Of a stretch of 64,000 bases of DNA, positions 1 to 9,095 are shown one piece after another. The translations under genes were made by a program, and so were the position numbers. Positions within the stretch are counted from its first letter, which is position 1, and every line of letters starts with the position of its first letter. This DNA comes from Ectopseudomonas chengduensis. Its GTDB lineage: Bacteria > Pseudomonadota > Gammaproteobacteria > Pseudomonadales > Pseudomonadaceae. Under the pieces are notes generated by a model that had not been told where the DNA came from, ran no database searches, and saw only the letters and a list, made by a program, of their open reading frames with translations. The stretch lies in NCBI RefSeq assembly GCF_015712065.1, contig NZ_JACFYZ010000003.1:62001-126000 (forward strand), given 5' to 3'.

Positions 1-2
1 CG

Positions 3-575
3 CTGAGCCTGACGCTCACCGTGTTCGGCCGAGTGCCGAGCGGGCAGGCGCTGCTGCGTAGCGGCGCGCAAGTGGGCGATCTGCTTTGCGTCGGCGGCGA
101 GCTGGGCGATGCCGCGGGCGCGCTGCCGCTGGTGCTGGGGCAGCGCGAGGCGGCGGCGGACATCAGCGAAGCCTTGCTGGCGCGCTACTGGTCGCCGCAA
201 CCGCAATTGGCTTTGGGGCAAGCGCTGCGTGGTCGCGCCACGGCCGCGCTGGATATTTCCGACGGCCTGTTGGCCGACTGCGGGCATATCGCCAAGGCTT
301 CACAGGTCGCCCTTAAGATCGAGCTGGAGCAAGTGCCGCTGTCTGCGCCGCTGCGCGCCTTCGCCGGCGAGCAGCAGGCGCGGACCTGCGCGCTGGGCGG
401 TGGTGACGACTACCGACTGGCCTTTACCCTACCTCCAGCCCTGCTCGCCGATCTGCAGGCCGATTGGCCCGAAATACGGGTGATTGGCCGTGTGCAGGCC
501 GGTACTGGGGTAGAGTTGCTGGACGCCGCCGGCCAGCCCATCGAGCCGCCGCGTGGCGGTTACCAACATTTCTGA
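3..575 (+). CDS. thiL: Thiamine-monophosphate kinase, C-terminal part (5' truncated by window edge)
   Basis: ThiL phosphorylates thiamine monophosphate to the coenzyme thiamine diphosphate in the cytoplasm. The open frame enters from the left edge at base 3, so only about the last 190 residues are visible. The stretch LTVFGRVPSGQALLRSGAQV, the metal-site motif ALDISDGL and the C-terminal GGDDYRLAF block are typical of ThiL; the last is usually GGEDYEL, so the Glu is replaced by Asp here. It lies 15 bp before pgpA, which is the ThiL-PgpA order I know from Pseudomonas. The identity is secure; the true start lies outside the window. Confidence 0.93.
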   Translation: MSLTLTVFGRVPSGQALLRSGAQVGDLLCVGGELGDAAGALPLVLGQREAAADISEALLARYWSPQPQLALGQALRGRATAALDISDGLLADCGHIAKASQVALKIELEQVPLSAPLRAFAGEQQARTCALGGGDDYRLAFTLPPALLADLQADWPEIRVIGRVQAGTGVELLDAAGQPIEPPRGGYQHF

Positions 576-590
576 CAGGACGGAGTACGC

Positions 591-1118
591 GTGACCGATC
601 ACCCCAACCAGGTTCCCGCCGAATACGTACCGCCCTCGGTGTGGCGCAATCCCTGGCACTTCATCGCCTTCGGCTTCGGCTCCGGCACCCTGCCCAAGGC
701 GCCCGGCACTTGGGGCTCGCTGGTGGCGCTGCCGTTCGTGCCGCTATGGCAGATGCTGCCGGACTGGGGCTACTGGCTGATGCTCGGGGTGACCATGTTG
801 TTCGGCTTCTGGCTGTGCGGCAAGGTCGCCGATGACCTGCGCGTGCACGATCACGAAGGCATCGTCTGGGACGAGATGGTCGGCATGTGGATCACCCTGT
901 GGCTGGTGCCCGAGGGTTGGGTCTGGTTACTGCTAGGCTTTCTCATGTTCCGTCTGTTCGACATCGTCAAACCCTGGCCGATTCGCTGGATCGACCGCCA
1001 CGTACATGGTGGCGTCGGCATCATGCTCGATGATGTCATTGCCGGGGTCTTTGCCTGGTTGGCGATGCAGGGATTGGTCTGGGGCTGGGCCAATTATGGA
1101 GCCGGGCTGGGTTTCTAA
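591..1118 (+). CDS. pgpA: Phosphatidylglycerophosphatase A
   Basis: PgpA is an inner-membrane phosphatase that removes the phosphate of phosphatidylglycerophosphate to make phosphatidylglycerol. The 175-residue protein carries the family signature GFGSGTLPKAPGTWGSL at residues 28-44 and the acidic block HDHEGIVWDEMVG at about 86-98, followed by hydrophobic segments near 55-75, 98-120 and the C-terminus. The start is GTG at 591. It follows thiL by 15 bp and is probably cotranscribed with it. Length and motifs agree with the family. Confidence 0.95.
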   Translation: MTDHPNQVPAEYVPPSVWRNPWHFIAFGFGSGTLPKAPGTWGSLVALPFVPLWQMLPDWGYWLMLGVTMLFGFWLCGKVADDLRVHDHEGIVWDEMVGMWITLWLVPEGWVWLLLGFLMFRLFDIVKPWPIRWIDRHVHGGVGIMLDDVIAGVFAWLAMQGLVWGWANYGAGLGF

Positions 1119-1127
1119 GGAGTGGAC

Positions 1128-1862
1128 ATGCGCATGAGGCAGGTCTGGCTGGGGATGCTGCTGATGCTCTCTGCCTTGTCTGGTGCTCAGGCTCAGAGCG
1201 AGCTGCCAGGTGAAATACGTCTGGCCAGTGAGATCTGGGAGGCCTATACCGAAGCCGATGGTACCGGTCTGGGTTGGGACGTCATGCGCGAGGTGTTCGA
1301 GCCGGCAGGCGTCCGTCTGGATATTCACAGCGTGCCATACACCCGTTCTGTCGGGTTGGTGCAGCGTGGCGAAGCCGATGCCTGGGTCGGTTCCTATCGT
1401 GACGAGGTCGAGGGGCCGGTGTTCTACCCCAAGCACCACTATGACCGTGATCAGATCGTCGCACTTGGCCTCAAGGACAAACCGGTGCCGACCCTCGACA
1501 GCCTGGGCAAGTACCGGCTGGTCTGGGTGCGAGGCTACGGTTACGAGGAATATCTGCCGAATGTGCACGACTACCGGGAAGTACAGCGGCGTGACGGTAT
1601 CCTCGGCATGCTCGAGCTGGGCCACGCGGATTTCTATATCGATGCCCGTCCCGAGGTCGACTACATAATGGGCCGGGCCGCCAAGCCTCAGCAATACCGG
1701 GTGACGAATCTGATGCAATTGCCGCTCTATCTCGGCTTTGCCGATACGCCACGCGGCCATATCCTGGCCAAGCTCTTCGATCAGCGTATGACGCAGCTGA
1801 TCGCCAGTGGTGAGCTGCGGCCAATCTTCGAGCGCTGGCAGCAACCCTATCCCTTCGACTGA
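1128..1862 (+). CDS. Periplasmic solute-binding protein, ABC transporter family 3 type
   Basis: This is a predicted periplasmic amino-acid-type binding protein of about 244 residues. Residues 1-23 form a signal peptide (basic MRMRQ, a hydrophobic core, cleavage near AQA-QS). The mature part starts IRLASEIWEAYTEADGTGLGWDVM, a typical type 3 entry into the first lobe. I chose ATG 1128 because TAAGGAG at 1116-1122 sits 5 bases before it; the upstream GTG at 1122 overlaps that site. No permease or ATPase gene is adjacent, so the protein may be an orphan sensor or share a distant transporter. The ligand cannot be told from the sequence. Confidence 0.75.
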   Translation: MRMRQVWLGMLLMLSALSGAQAQSELPGEIRLASEIWEAYTEADGTGLGWDVMREVFEPAGVRLDIHSVPYTRSVGLVQRGEADAWVGSYRDEVEGPVFYPKHHYDRDQIVALGLKDKPVPTLDSLGKYRLVWVRGYGYEEYLPNVHDYREVQRRDGILGMLELGHADFYIDARPEVDYIMGRAAKPQQYRVTNLMQLPLYLGFADTPRGHILAKLFDQRMTQLIASGELRPIFERWQQPYPFD

Positions 1863-1880
1863 GCCGGGAGGCCTTCATAC

Positions 1881-2525
1881 ATGCAGCTTCGTCATTGTCT
1901 CGCCGCGCTGGCGCTGCTATGTGCGAGTTCTCCCTGGGCGGCCTCTCAGGTTCAGGTGGTCGGCCTGTTTCCCGGTGCGGCGGTGCTCAATGTCGATGGC
2001 CAGCGCAAGTTGGTGCGGGTCGGCCAGGCCGGCCCTGGCGGGGTGGAAGTGGTCAGCGTCGACAAGCAGGGCGCGGTGCTGCGTGTCGAGGGCGTCGAGC
2101 GCGTCTATCCACTGAGTCGTGAATACAGTGCCGGTTTCGCCGAGCCGGTAAGGAAGCGTCTGAGCATCGCCAAGGGCATCGGCGGACATTACTGGGTGGC
2201 CGGTTCGGTCAACGGCCAGACGGTGCAGTTTCTGGTGGATACCGGCGCCACCTCGGTGGCGCTCAACGACGCCCATGCCCGACGCCTGGGTATCGATTAT
2301 CGAGTCAGTGGGCGGCCTCTGCAGGTCAACACCGCCAGCGGCGTTGCGCGTGGCTGGCGAGTGATGCTCGACCGGGTCAAGGTCGGCGATCTCGAGGTGC
2401 TCGGCGTCGAAGCTGTGGTGCTCGAAGGTGGCGCGCCGCATGAGGCGCTGCTGGGCATGAGCTTCCTCGGTCGGGTTGGCTGGCGCGAGGAGCAGGGGAT
2501 GCTAGTGCTGGAGTCCAAGCTATGA
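1881..2525 (+). CDS. Retropepsin-like aspartic protease, TIGR02281-like, exported or anchored
   Basis: The 214-residue protein has an N-terminal signal or anchor (LRHCLAALALLCASSPWA, residues 3-20). The retropepsin active-site motif FLVDTGATSVALND lies at residues 117-130. A C-terminal block MSFLGRVGWREEQGMLVLE matches the usual flap/second-strand end of the clan AA family seen in many proteobacteria. Members act as single-domain, presumably dimeric, aspartic proteases in the periplasm; natural substrates are mostly unknown. It follows the binding-protein gene by 18 bp and probably shares its transcript. The family call is firm; the biological role is not. Confidence 0.82.
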   Translation: MQLRHCLAALALLCASSPWAASQVQVVGLFPGAAVLNVDGQRKLVRVGQAGPGGVEVVSVDKQGAVLRVEGVERVYPLSREYSAGFAEPVRKRLSIAKGIGGHYWVAGSVNGQTVQFLVDTGATSVALNDAHARRLGIDYRVSGRPLQVNTASGVARGWRVMLDRVKVGDLEVLGVEAVVLEGGAPHEALLGMSFLGRVGWREEQGMLVLESKL

Positions 2526-2636
2526 GACTGCCATTGACCGTTTCGATACTGATGATCGGCAATTCTGACTGACCCGCCAGCGGGGGCTGCTGATACAATG
2601 CCGGCCCTGTTTCGTACTCATTGCTAGGAGTATCCG

Positions 2637-3257
2637 GTGTCCGTCGTGTTCGTCGCCGCCTCCCAACTGCCCACGCCCTTCGGTGTGTTCACCATGCACG
2701 GTTTCCTCGATGAGGCTACCGGCAAGGAACATGTCGCCCTGACCTTCGGCAACGTCGCCGACGGTGCACCGGTGCTGGGACGTCTGCATTCCGAATGCCT
2801 GACCGGCGACGCACTGTTCAGCTTGCGTTGCGACTGTGGTGCCCAGCTGCAGGCGGCGCTGCAGGCCATCGCCAACGAAGGCCGCGGCGTGCTGCTGTAT
2901 CTGCGTCAGGAGGGCCGTGGTATTGGTCTGCTGAACAAGATTCGCGCCTATGAACTGCAGGACGGCGGTGCCGATACCGTGGAAGCCAACGAGCGCCTGG
3001 GTTTCGGCGCCGACCAGCGTGATTACGCCATCTGCCTGCCGATGCTCGAGCACCTGGGCATCGACAGCCTCAAGCTGATGACCAATAACCCGCGCAAGGT
3101 CAAAGCCTTGGGCGACATGGGCATCGCCGTGGATCACCGTGTGCCGCTGCAGATTGCGCACAATCCCTACAACAAGCGCTACCTCGCCACCAAGGCCGGC
3201 AAGCTCGGTCATATGCTGGGCAACCAGCATCAGGGCGAGACCGAGGAAAGCCTGTGA
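2637..3257 (+). CDS. ribA: GTP cyclohydrolase II (riboflavin biosynthesis)
   Basis: RibA opens the imidazole ring of GTP in the first step of riboflavin synthesis. At 206 residues it has the length of the stand-alone enzyme. The zinc ligands Cys54, Cys65 and Cys67 in [20 protein letters not shown] fall at the Escherichia coli numbering. The GTP-binding blocks [10 protein letters not shown] and MTNNPRK are intact. The start is GTG at 2637, supported by AGGAG at 2626-2630. It overlaps the next gene by 4 bp (GTGA), which implies translational coupling. Confidence 0.97.
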   Translation: MSVVFVAASQLPTPFGVFTMHGFLDEATGKEHVALTFGNVADGAPVLGRLHSECLTGDALFSLRCDCGAQLQAALQAIANEGRGVLLYLRQEGRGIGLLNKIRAYELQDGGADTVEANERLGFGADQRDYAICLPMLEHLGIDSLKLMTNNPRKVKALGDMGIAVDHRVPLQIAHNPYNKRYLATKAGKLGHMLGNQHQGETEESL

Positions 3258-3667
3258 CCCGAGGCCAGGTAAAGCGTCGCCTGGCGCTGGCCTGGTGGCG
3301 TCAGCTGGGCGTGGCGCTGGCGCCCGTGTTCATGTTCAACCTGCTGTTCGGCGGCGGTAGCACCACGGTGCTGACCATGCCGCTGTTCATCGCCGGCCTG
3401 GCTTCGATGTTCGTCAGCCTGCCGTTGTTCTCCGCTTACAAACGCGCTCTGATCGCGACCGAAAAGGCTCTCGACAGCGACGACGAACCTGCCGCCTGGC
3501 TGGAGCTGGATCGTGTCCGTCTGCGTGCCTTGCTCGGTGCTGCGCTGCCTGCGTGGATCGCTGCGTTGGCAGTCCTCGCTGGCCTCGAGGCGATCCCGTT
3601 GGTACTGCTGGCGCTGTCGTCCATCGTGCTGCACAGCCTCTACCGCATACCCCGCCAGTTGGGCTGA
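3254..3667 (+). CDS. Small integral membrane protein of unknown function (PA4048-like position)
   Basis: The 137-residue protein has four probable membrane segments, near residues 18-34, 38-56, 88-106 and 108-126, separated by a charged loop ([28 protein letters not shown]). It starts on a GTG overlapping the ribA stop by 4 bp and ends one base into the btuF start (TGATG). It is therefore translationally coupled on both sides. Position matches a conserved small membrane protein between ribA and the cobalamin-binding gene in Pseudomonas. I see no catalytic motif and propose no function. Confidence 0.72.
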   Translation: MTRGQVKRRLALAWWRQLGVALAPVFMFNLLFGGGSTTVLTMPLFIAGLASMFVSLPLFSAYKRALIATEKALDSDDEPAAWLELDRVRLRALLGAALPAWIAALAVLAGLEAIPLVLLALSSIVLHSLYRIPRQLG

Positions 3668-4461
3668 TGCGCACGCTGCTGCTCGCGCTTTGCCTGCTGG
3701 CGTTGCCGCTGACAGCCGCCGAGCGGGTAATCAGCCTGGCCCCATCGCTCAGTGAAATCATGCTTGATCTGGATGCCGCCGACCTGCTGGTCGGCGTGCT
3801 CGACGGTGATGAGCGTCCCGCCGCGCTGGCCCATCTCCCCACAGTCGGTCGTTATGGCCAGCTGGAATTCGAGCGCCTGTTACAGCTGGCGCCGGATCTG
3901 ATCCTCATCGCGCCTGGCAGTGTGCCGCCGACGCAACAAGCGCAGTTGCAGCGTTTCGGCATTGACCTGCTGATCGTCGAGCCGCAGCGCCTCGAGCAAC
4001 TTGGCGAGGCCTTCGTGCGTATTGGCGAGCGAGTGGGCCGTGCCGAGCAGGGCGAGCGGCTGGCAGACGAGTTTCGCGCCGAACTGGACGCGCTGCGCCA
4101 GCGCTACCGGCGTGAGCAGCCCCTTGCGGTGTTCTACCAGGTCTGGCACCAACCGCTTTACACCATCGGTGGCGAGCAACTGATTGGTGACGCCTTGCAG
4201 GTGTGCGGCGCGCGCAACCTGTTCGCCGACCTTCCGCAGCCGGCTCCGCAGGTAAGCGTCGAGGCGGTGCTGGCACGTGACCCGGACGTGATCCTCGGCG
4301 GCAGCAATGCCGAGCTGAGCGCCTGGCAGGCCTGGCCGCAGCTGCATGCAGTGCGCCTGGGACAGGTCTGGGCGGTGCCGGACAAGGGCCTGGAACGGCC
4401 TAGCCGGCAGATGCTGGGCGCCATCGAGCGGTTGTGCGAGTTGATGGCCGAGGCGCGTTAG
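3667..4461 (+). CDS. btuF: Cobalamin-binding periplasmic protein
   Basis: BtuF captures vitamin B12 in the periplasm and delivers it to the BtuCD importer. The 264-residue product begins with a signal peptide ([19 protein letters not shown]) and continues ERVISLAPSLSEIMLDLDA, the usual class III binding-protein opening. GRYGQLEFERLLQLAPDLIL and a central helix linker follow. The start is ATG 3667, overlapping the previous stop as TGATG; an in-frame start at 3553 would lie inside the upstream gene. It faces btuB convergently. No btuC or btuD is in the window. Confidence 0.88.
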   Translation: MRTLLLALCLLALPLTAAERVISLAPSLSEIMLDLDAADLLVGVLDGDERPAALAHLPTVGRYGQLEFERLLQLAPDLILIAPGSVPPTQQAQLQRFGIDLLIVEPQRLEQLGEAFVRIGERVGRAEQGERLADEFRAELDALRQRYRREQPLAVFYQVWHQPLYTIGGEQLIGDALQVCGARNLFADLPQPAPQVSVEAVLARDPDVILGGSNAELSAWQAWPQLHAVRLGQVWAVPDKGLERPSRQMLGAIERLCELMAEAR

Positions 4462-4560
4462 CGTTACGTGGGGCGGCCATCCGAGCGCGCTGCCTGTATC
4501 TGCGTTTGCAAGATTGGTGCTCAGCTCCGCTAACCCACCCTTGTAGATTGCACATCAACT

Positions 4561-6426
4561 TTAGAGTTGCGGCGTCCAAGTGACGGCGAATAGTGCAGTG
4601 CGGCCGGCGCTGTTGTAGCCGAAACGGCCATTGGGTGTGCTGTAGGTCGCTTCTGCGTAATCCTTGTCCAGCAGGTTATCCAGCTTTAGGCTCAGCCCAA
4701 GCTCCTGAGTGGCTTGCCAGGCGGCGCGCAGGTTGAGCAGGCCATAACCGCTCATCTCGATCTCGTTGTCGGCATCGTCGTAGCGACCGCTGATCGCACG
4801 CCAGCCTGCGCCGAGCGAGACATCACCAAAGCGGCGGTCGAGGTCCAGGCTCAACGTGCGTTTGGCGCGGCGCTGCAGGGTATGGCCGCTGGCGCGGTCA
4901 CGCGGGTCGATCAGAGCCAGAGCGAGACTGCCTTGCCAGCCGAACAACTCCTGCTGTATGGCTGCTTCGAAACCATTGATCCGGGCTGTCTGGACGTTCT
5001 GTGGAATGAAGTTCTCATCCAGGACGATGGCGTCCTCGATATCGGTTCGATACACGGAAGCCTGCAACGATCCTGTGTCGCTGTAGCGGCTGCGCCATTG
5101 CAACTCGTAGCTCTTGGAGCGTTCCGGGGCGAGGTCGGGATTGGCACTGGGGAAGCACATGCCACCAAAGCAGAAGTCCGGGTAGTAAAGGTCGTTGAAG
5201 GTAGGGGCGCGGAAGCCTTCGCTATACGACAGGATCAGGTCGTTGGCGTTGTTGAGGGGTAAGGTCAATGCCGCGTTCCATGTGTTCTCGTTACCAAATT
5301 GCTGGTTGTCGTCGTGGCGCACCCCTAGCTCGGTCGAGAACGTTTCTCCGATATAACGATGCTGAACGAAGGCCGCGCGGTTCCAGCGTGAATCCTCGAC
5401 AAAGTCCGTCGTGCCCTGCGCTCGATCTTCATACCAGTCCAGACCTAGCAGTAGTTGGTGGTTTTCGTTGAGTGTCAGGGTGTTCAGCCAGTTGGCTGCG
5501 TCACGGTAGGTATTGAACTGGCTGATAGTACCGCCTGCCTGGTCGTTGCCGCTGTCGCGCTTGTCCTCGCTGTGCCCCAGTTCCAGGCGGCTGCTCCAGA
5601 CTTCGGTAACACGAGCCTCGATAAAACCAGAGATGCTGCTGAGCAGAAAATCGGTGGTTGGCAGGGAGCCAGTGAAGGTGTCGTCATACTCCACCTGCCC
5701 GCGCTGATCGAGCGCAGTGAAGCCAACCTCCAGCGATTCGTTGAAGCGGTGCGACAGATTCAGGCTGAACGAGCGGTTGCGGTAGGCGTCGTCATCGCCA
5801 TTGGCGCCGAAACTGTCGCGGGTGGCGTCGATGCCGGCAGTCTCGTCCAGAGCGGCACCCAGGTGAAAACGAGTGCGCTTGTCGCCGCCGGAGAGGCCGA
5901 GACTGCGCTGGTAGGTGCTGTCGCTGCCAGCCGCCAGGCGCGCGTAAGGCTTGAGGCCCTGGCCATCGCCCTGGCGAGTGAAGATCTGAATCACCCCGCC
6001 AATGGCGTCGGAGCCGTACAGCGCCGAACGCGCTCCACGAACCACTTCGATACGCTCGATCTGCTCGGGTGCGAGAAACTCCAGGCTGCTGGTGCCGCTG
6101 GAGGCGGCCGCGATACGTTGCCCGTCGACCAGGACCAGGGTTTGTGCCGTGCTGGTGCCGCGCAGGAACACGCCTGTCTGGCTGCCGGCACCGCCAGTGC
6201 GGACGACGCTGAGGCCGGGCACACGCTCCAGTAGCTCGGTAACGCTGCTGACCTGCAGGCGCTCGATGTCGTCCCGTTTGAACACCGTGGTGGCGGCGGT
6301 AGCCTGCGCTTGCGGTTCGGCCAGGCGCCCGGAGGTGACGACCAGCGGCTCGGCCACGTAGGGCTCGGCGGCCAGCGAAAGACCTGGCATGACGGCGATG
6401 GCCAGAGCCAGACGGGACAGTTTCAT
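4561..6426 (-). CDS. btuB: TonB-dependent vitamin B12 receptor
   Basis: BtuB imports cobalamin across the outer membrane using TonB energy. The 621-residue product has a signal peptide (residues 1-19), a TonB box EPLVVTSGR at 26-34, and a plug domain with LLERVPGLSVVRTGG and RIEVVRGARSALYGSDAIGGV. A beta-barrel follows and ends in an aromatic-rich strand (ALFAVTWTPQL). Its leader carries a cobalamin riboswitch, which supports the substrate. The start ATG 6426 is preceded by GAGGAAA. It converges with btuF, leaving a 99-bp gap that holds no clear hairpin terminator. Confidence 0.93.
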   Translation of the reverse strand: MKLSRLALAIAVMPGLSLAAEPYVAEPLVVTSGRLAEPQAQATAATTVFKRDDIERLQVSSVTELLERVPGLSVVRTGGAGSQTGVFLRGTSTAQTLVLVDGQRIAAASSGTSSLEFLAPEQIERIEVVRGARSALYGSDAIGGVIQIFTRQGDGQGLKPYARLAAGSDSTYQRSLGLSGGDKRTRFHLGAALDETAGIDATRDSFGANGDDDAYRNRSFSLNLSHRFNESLEVGFTALDQRGQVEYDDTFTGSLPTTDFLLSSISGFIEARVTEVWSSRLELGHSEDKRDSGNDQAGGTISQFNTYRDAANWLNTLTLNENHQLLLGLDWYEDRAQGTTDFVEDSRWNRAAFVQHRYIGETFSTELGVRHDDNQQFGNENTWNAALTLPLNNANDLILSYSEGFRAPTFNDLYYPDFCFGGMCFPSANPDLAPERSKSYELQWRSRYSDTGSLQASVYRTDIEDAIVLDENFIPQNVQTARINGFEAAIQQELFGWQGSLALALIDPRDRASGHTLQRRAKRTLSLDLDRRFGDVSLGAGWRAISGRYDDADNEIEMSGYGLLNLRAAWQATQELGLSLKLDNLLDKDYAEATYSTPNGRFGYNSAGRTALFAVTWTPQL

Positions 6427-6457
6427 TATCTTTCCTCAAAGGTCGGCAGACTTTCGA

Positions 6458-6508
6458 GGAGGGCAGAAACAAGCGCGAGTAGGGCGGCGCTTGACCGTGC
6501 TGCCCTCC
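6458..6508 (-). promoter_or_regulatory. Nested hairpin between cobalamin riboswitch and btuB (likely expression platform)
   Basis: In the btuB leader GGAGGGCAG pairs perfectly with CTGCCCTCC (9 bp), and an inner CAAGCG/CGCTTG stem lies inside it. It sits between the B12 aptamer and the btuB ribosome binding site. No run of U follows, so it is not a classical intrinsic terminator. It could control translation or allow Rho access. The role is inference. Confidence 0.5.
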
Positions 6509-6530
6509 GCAACACCAGTCGCACCGCCTT

Positions 6531-6712
6531 GGCCGGTCTCCGGGCTCTCGACCCGCGTCCACCTTCCGGCTTGGCCCAGTGGCTGTTGGACGTGGCGCAA
6601 GCTCAGCGCTTGCAGTCGATTACCGTTGCGGGGGCAGCGTCGGGTTTGCTCAACACAAGCGCACCGACTTCCCGTTTAACACCGCTTGCGCAGCGCACCC
6701 TGGCGGAACATG
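6531..6712 (-). promoter_or_regulatory. Cobalamin riboswitch (B12 aptamer) controlling btuB
   Basis: Read on the minus strand the leader contains, in order, GGTGTTAAACGGGAAGTCGG, CCCCGCAACGGTAATCGAC, the B12-box core CAGCCACTGGG and the closing GGAGACCGGCC. These are the conserved blocks of the cobalamin riboswitch, in the right order and spacing. It lies directly upstream of the TonB-dependent receptor gene. Bound adenosylcobalamin is expected to switch btuB off. The outer boundaries are approximate because the closing stem was placed by eye. Confidence 0.92.
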
Positions 6713-6766
6713 AAGTGCGCGCACCTTAGTGCTCGCGAGTATGAATGACAAGCAAGCCCCGCTCAT

Positions 6767-9016
6767 TCAGCGATGAGTGGCGCTCATGCTCAGATCGGTC
6801 TTCATCCTGGGCGGCGCTTGCCAGCCGTGCTGGATCGTCGTGCGCTGATCATGCGGGGGCTCCTGATGGCTGAGGCGGTTCGCCGTCTTGTGCAGATCGA
6901 GCACCAGTTGCGCCAGGACTTGTGCAGCTTGCAGGGTTTCATCTGCACTCTGGCTACTGCGTTCGGCTGCGCCAGTAATGGCCTGGGCCTGATCATTGAC
7001 TGCATGCACCTGCGCCAGTTGGGATTGCATGCCCTGACTCAGTTGGCCAAGGCGGCTCTGCATCGCTTCCACTTCGTGCTGGATGCGCGCCAGGGCTGCG
7101 GTGGCTTCATCGGAACGCGTCACGCTGCGCTGCGCCGCTTCCTGGCAAGTACGCATGCTGCTCATGCTGTCCAGGGTCTGCTGGCGCACGCTGGCCAGGG
7201 TGGTGGTGATCTCTTCGGTCGCTTGCGCCGTGCGCTGCGCCAGGTTGCGCACTTCATCTGCCACCACCGCGAAGCCGCGGCCGCTGTCGCCGGCACGGGC
7301 GGCTTCGATCGCAGCGTTCAGGGCCAGCAGGTTGGTTTGCTCGGCGATGGCGTGGATCGCCTCGCTGATGTGCTGAATCTCTTCGGTCTGTCGATTCAGG
7401 GCCTGCAAGGATTGGCTGGACTGTTCGATGCGCTCGGCCAACTGGCTGACTTCCTCAGCATTCTGGTTAACCGCAGCGCTGCCCTGGCGCGTCATGGCCA
7501 GGGCCTGTTGCGAGGCGCGTTCGCTGTCGAGGATGTGCGCTGTGGCCTGGCCGATGCTGTGGTTGACCTCGACCATCGCGCGGGCAGTGGAGGTCGCCGC
7601 GTTCTGTCCCTGGGTAGCACACTGGCTGGCGTTGATGGCGGTGCGCGTCAGCCCTGTGGAGGTCTGTTGCAGGGCCGCACCGGCAGTGAGGATGCCCTGC
7701 ATGGTGTGGTCCATCTTGTCGACGAAGCTGTTTACCCAGCCGGCCAGCGCGCCGGCCTCGTCACTGCCGAACAGTTCGGGAGCCAGGCGGTTGCTCAGTG
7801 GTGCGCCGCATTCGGCGGTTTCCAGGAAGAAGTCCGAGAGAGCCTGGAGCCTGCGCACGCGCGGACGCAGGCTCAAGCCCCAGTAACCGAACATCATGGC
7901 CGCTGTGGCGATCATGCCGGCCTGTACCGCGAACGCCGGTATCAGTTGCTGCAGTTGCCACTGCAGCAACCCCAAGGCCAGTAGACCAAGGAGCAGGTGG
8001 CTGGAAAGTGTGTAGCTGAGGCTGCGCTGACGGTAAACCTCCTCCAGGTCGCCCTCGCACATCAGCCCCCAGGTATCGGGCGAGCCGGGCATCTGCAGAG
8101 TCAGTCCGGCGCCGATCACCGGGATGTGCCGGTAATCCGGGTAGCCTGGGTAAAGGGCGAAAAGGTTCCTGCCGTTGCGGATGGTTTCGCGCACCCCCGG
8201 GTGCAGCTCGCCCGTTGCAGGATCGGTGAAGCGCAGCTCGAACTCGGTGTGGTTCTGCACTCGAACGGTGCCGAAAGCGGTTTTTACGCCCTGTTTCAGG
8301 TTGTCGCCGCCGCTGAAGGTGTCGTCTTCGAAACGCGAGCGTGACAGGGCGGTGCCCGGGGCGATCTGCGGGTCATGACGGCTTTGCACCATGAACAGGT
8401 AATTGTCACCCGAGTCGCGGTAGACGTGTCCGGCCTCGCGCTGGATCAGGTCGCTCAGCACATCGTTGGGAATGCGTGCGCACAGGCAACCGACTACCTT
8501 GCCGGCATGGCGTAGCGGTTGATGGAACATCAGGGTAACGGCGTCATGGAACTTGGAGGTGGTCGCACCCAGTTGCCGGGTCACCGGGTCGATATAAGGA
8601 CCGTGCAGGAAGGGCGCGGCCAGGCCGGCGGCGAGGGTCTTTGCATCGTGGCGCTGACCTGCGCGGGGTGCATGAGTGGAGGTGATAACGAGGCCACTGA
8701 CGTCCACCACGAACAGCTCGGAGACTTCCGGCATGTGGCTGTGCGCTCTCTGCAGCTCGCTGTTGGCCGTGACGGGCCAAGCCTGCTGCAGGCCACTGGC
8801 GATCAGCTCGAGCTCTTGCCAGTGCTGGCGCGCCCAGTTGACCAGCAGATCGACACGGGTTTGCGCCAAGCCGGCGAAGGTTTTCTCGACTCGCGCCACC
8901 TGTCCGGCATTGAGCAGGCATGACCAGCGCATGGCCAGTTTGCCGGTTTTGCCGAACCAGGGCAGCCAGCGTCGTTCCTGTCCGGTGAAGTTCATCTGAT
9001 GACTGCGTAACGACAT
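6767..9016 (-). CDS. Methyl-accepting chemotaxis protein with Cache-like sensor domain
   Basis: This predicted inner-membrane chemoreceptor is about 749 residues. The N-terminal 300 residues look like a Cache/PDC ligand domain ([35 protein letters not shown]). Two adjacent hydrophobic segments follow ([11 protein letters not shown] and [19 protein letters not shown]), then a linker and the signalling hairpin with [20 protein letters not shown] and [20 protein letters not shown]. Both membrane segments come after the sensor, so the sensor may be cytoplasmic rather than periplasmic. I chose ATG 9016, with AGGGG before it, over an upstream TTG at 9070. The ligand is unknown. Confidence 0.85.
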   Translation of the reverse strand: MSLRSHQMNFTGQERRWLPWFGKTGKLAMRWSCLLNAGQVARVEKTFAGLAQTRVDLLVNWARQHWQELELIASGLQQAWPVTANSELQRAHSHMPEVSELFVVDVSGLVITSTHAPRAGQRHDAKTLAAGLAAPFLHGPYIDPVTRQLGATTSKFHDAVTLMFHQPLRHAGKVVGCLCARIPNDVLSDLIQREAGHVYRDSGDNYLFMVQSRHDPQIAPGTALSRSRFEDDTFSGGDNLKQGVKTAFGTVRVQNHTEFELRFTDPATGELHPGVRETIRNGRNLFALYPGYPDYRHIPVIGAGLTLQMPGSPDTWGLMCEGDLEEVYRQRSLSYTLSSHLLLGLLALGLLQWQLQQLIPAFAVQAGMIATAAMMFGYWGLSLRPRVRRLQALSDFFLETAECGAPLSNRLAPELFGSDEAGALAGWVNSFVDKMDHTMQGILTAGAALQQTSTGLTRTAINASQCATQGQNAATSTARAMVEVNHSIGQATAHILDSERASQQALAMTRQGSAAVNQNAEEVSQLAERIEQSSQSLQALNRQTEEIQHISEAIHAIAEQTNLLALNAAIEAARAGDSGRGFAVVADEVRNLAQRTAQATEEITTTLASVRQQTLDSMSSMRTCQEAAQRSVTRSDEATAALARIQHEVEAMQSRLGQLSQGMQSQLAQVHAVNDQAQAITGAAERSSQSADETLQAAQVLAQLVLDLHKTANRLSHQEPPHDQRTTIQHGWQAPPRMKTDLSMSATHR

Positions 9017-9095
9017 GATGCGCCCCTGTCCGCTGCTCAATGCTGAGAGCGTAGCCCAAAAATTTTGCAATAATTGGGCCGGGCAGGGCGTCAGA

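Noticed and set aside
6458..6508. The btuB leader hairpin as an intrinsic terminator
   Set aside because: No U-run follows the stem on the minus strand.
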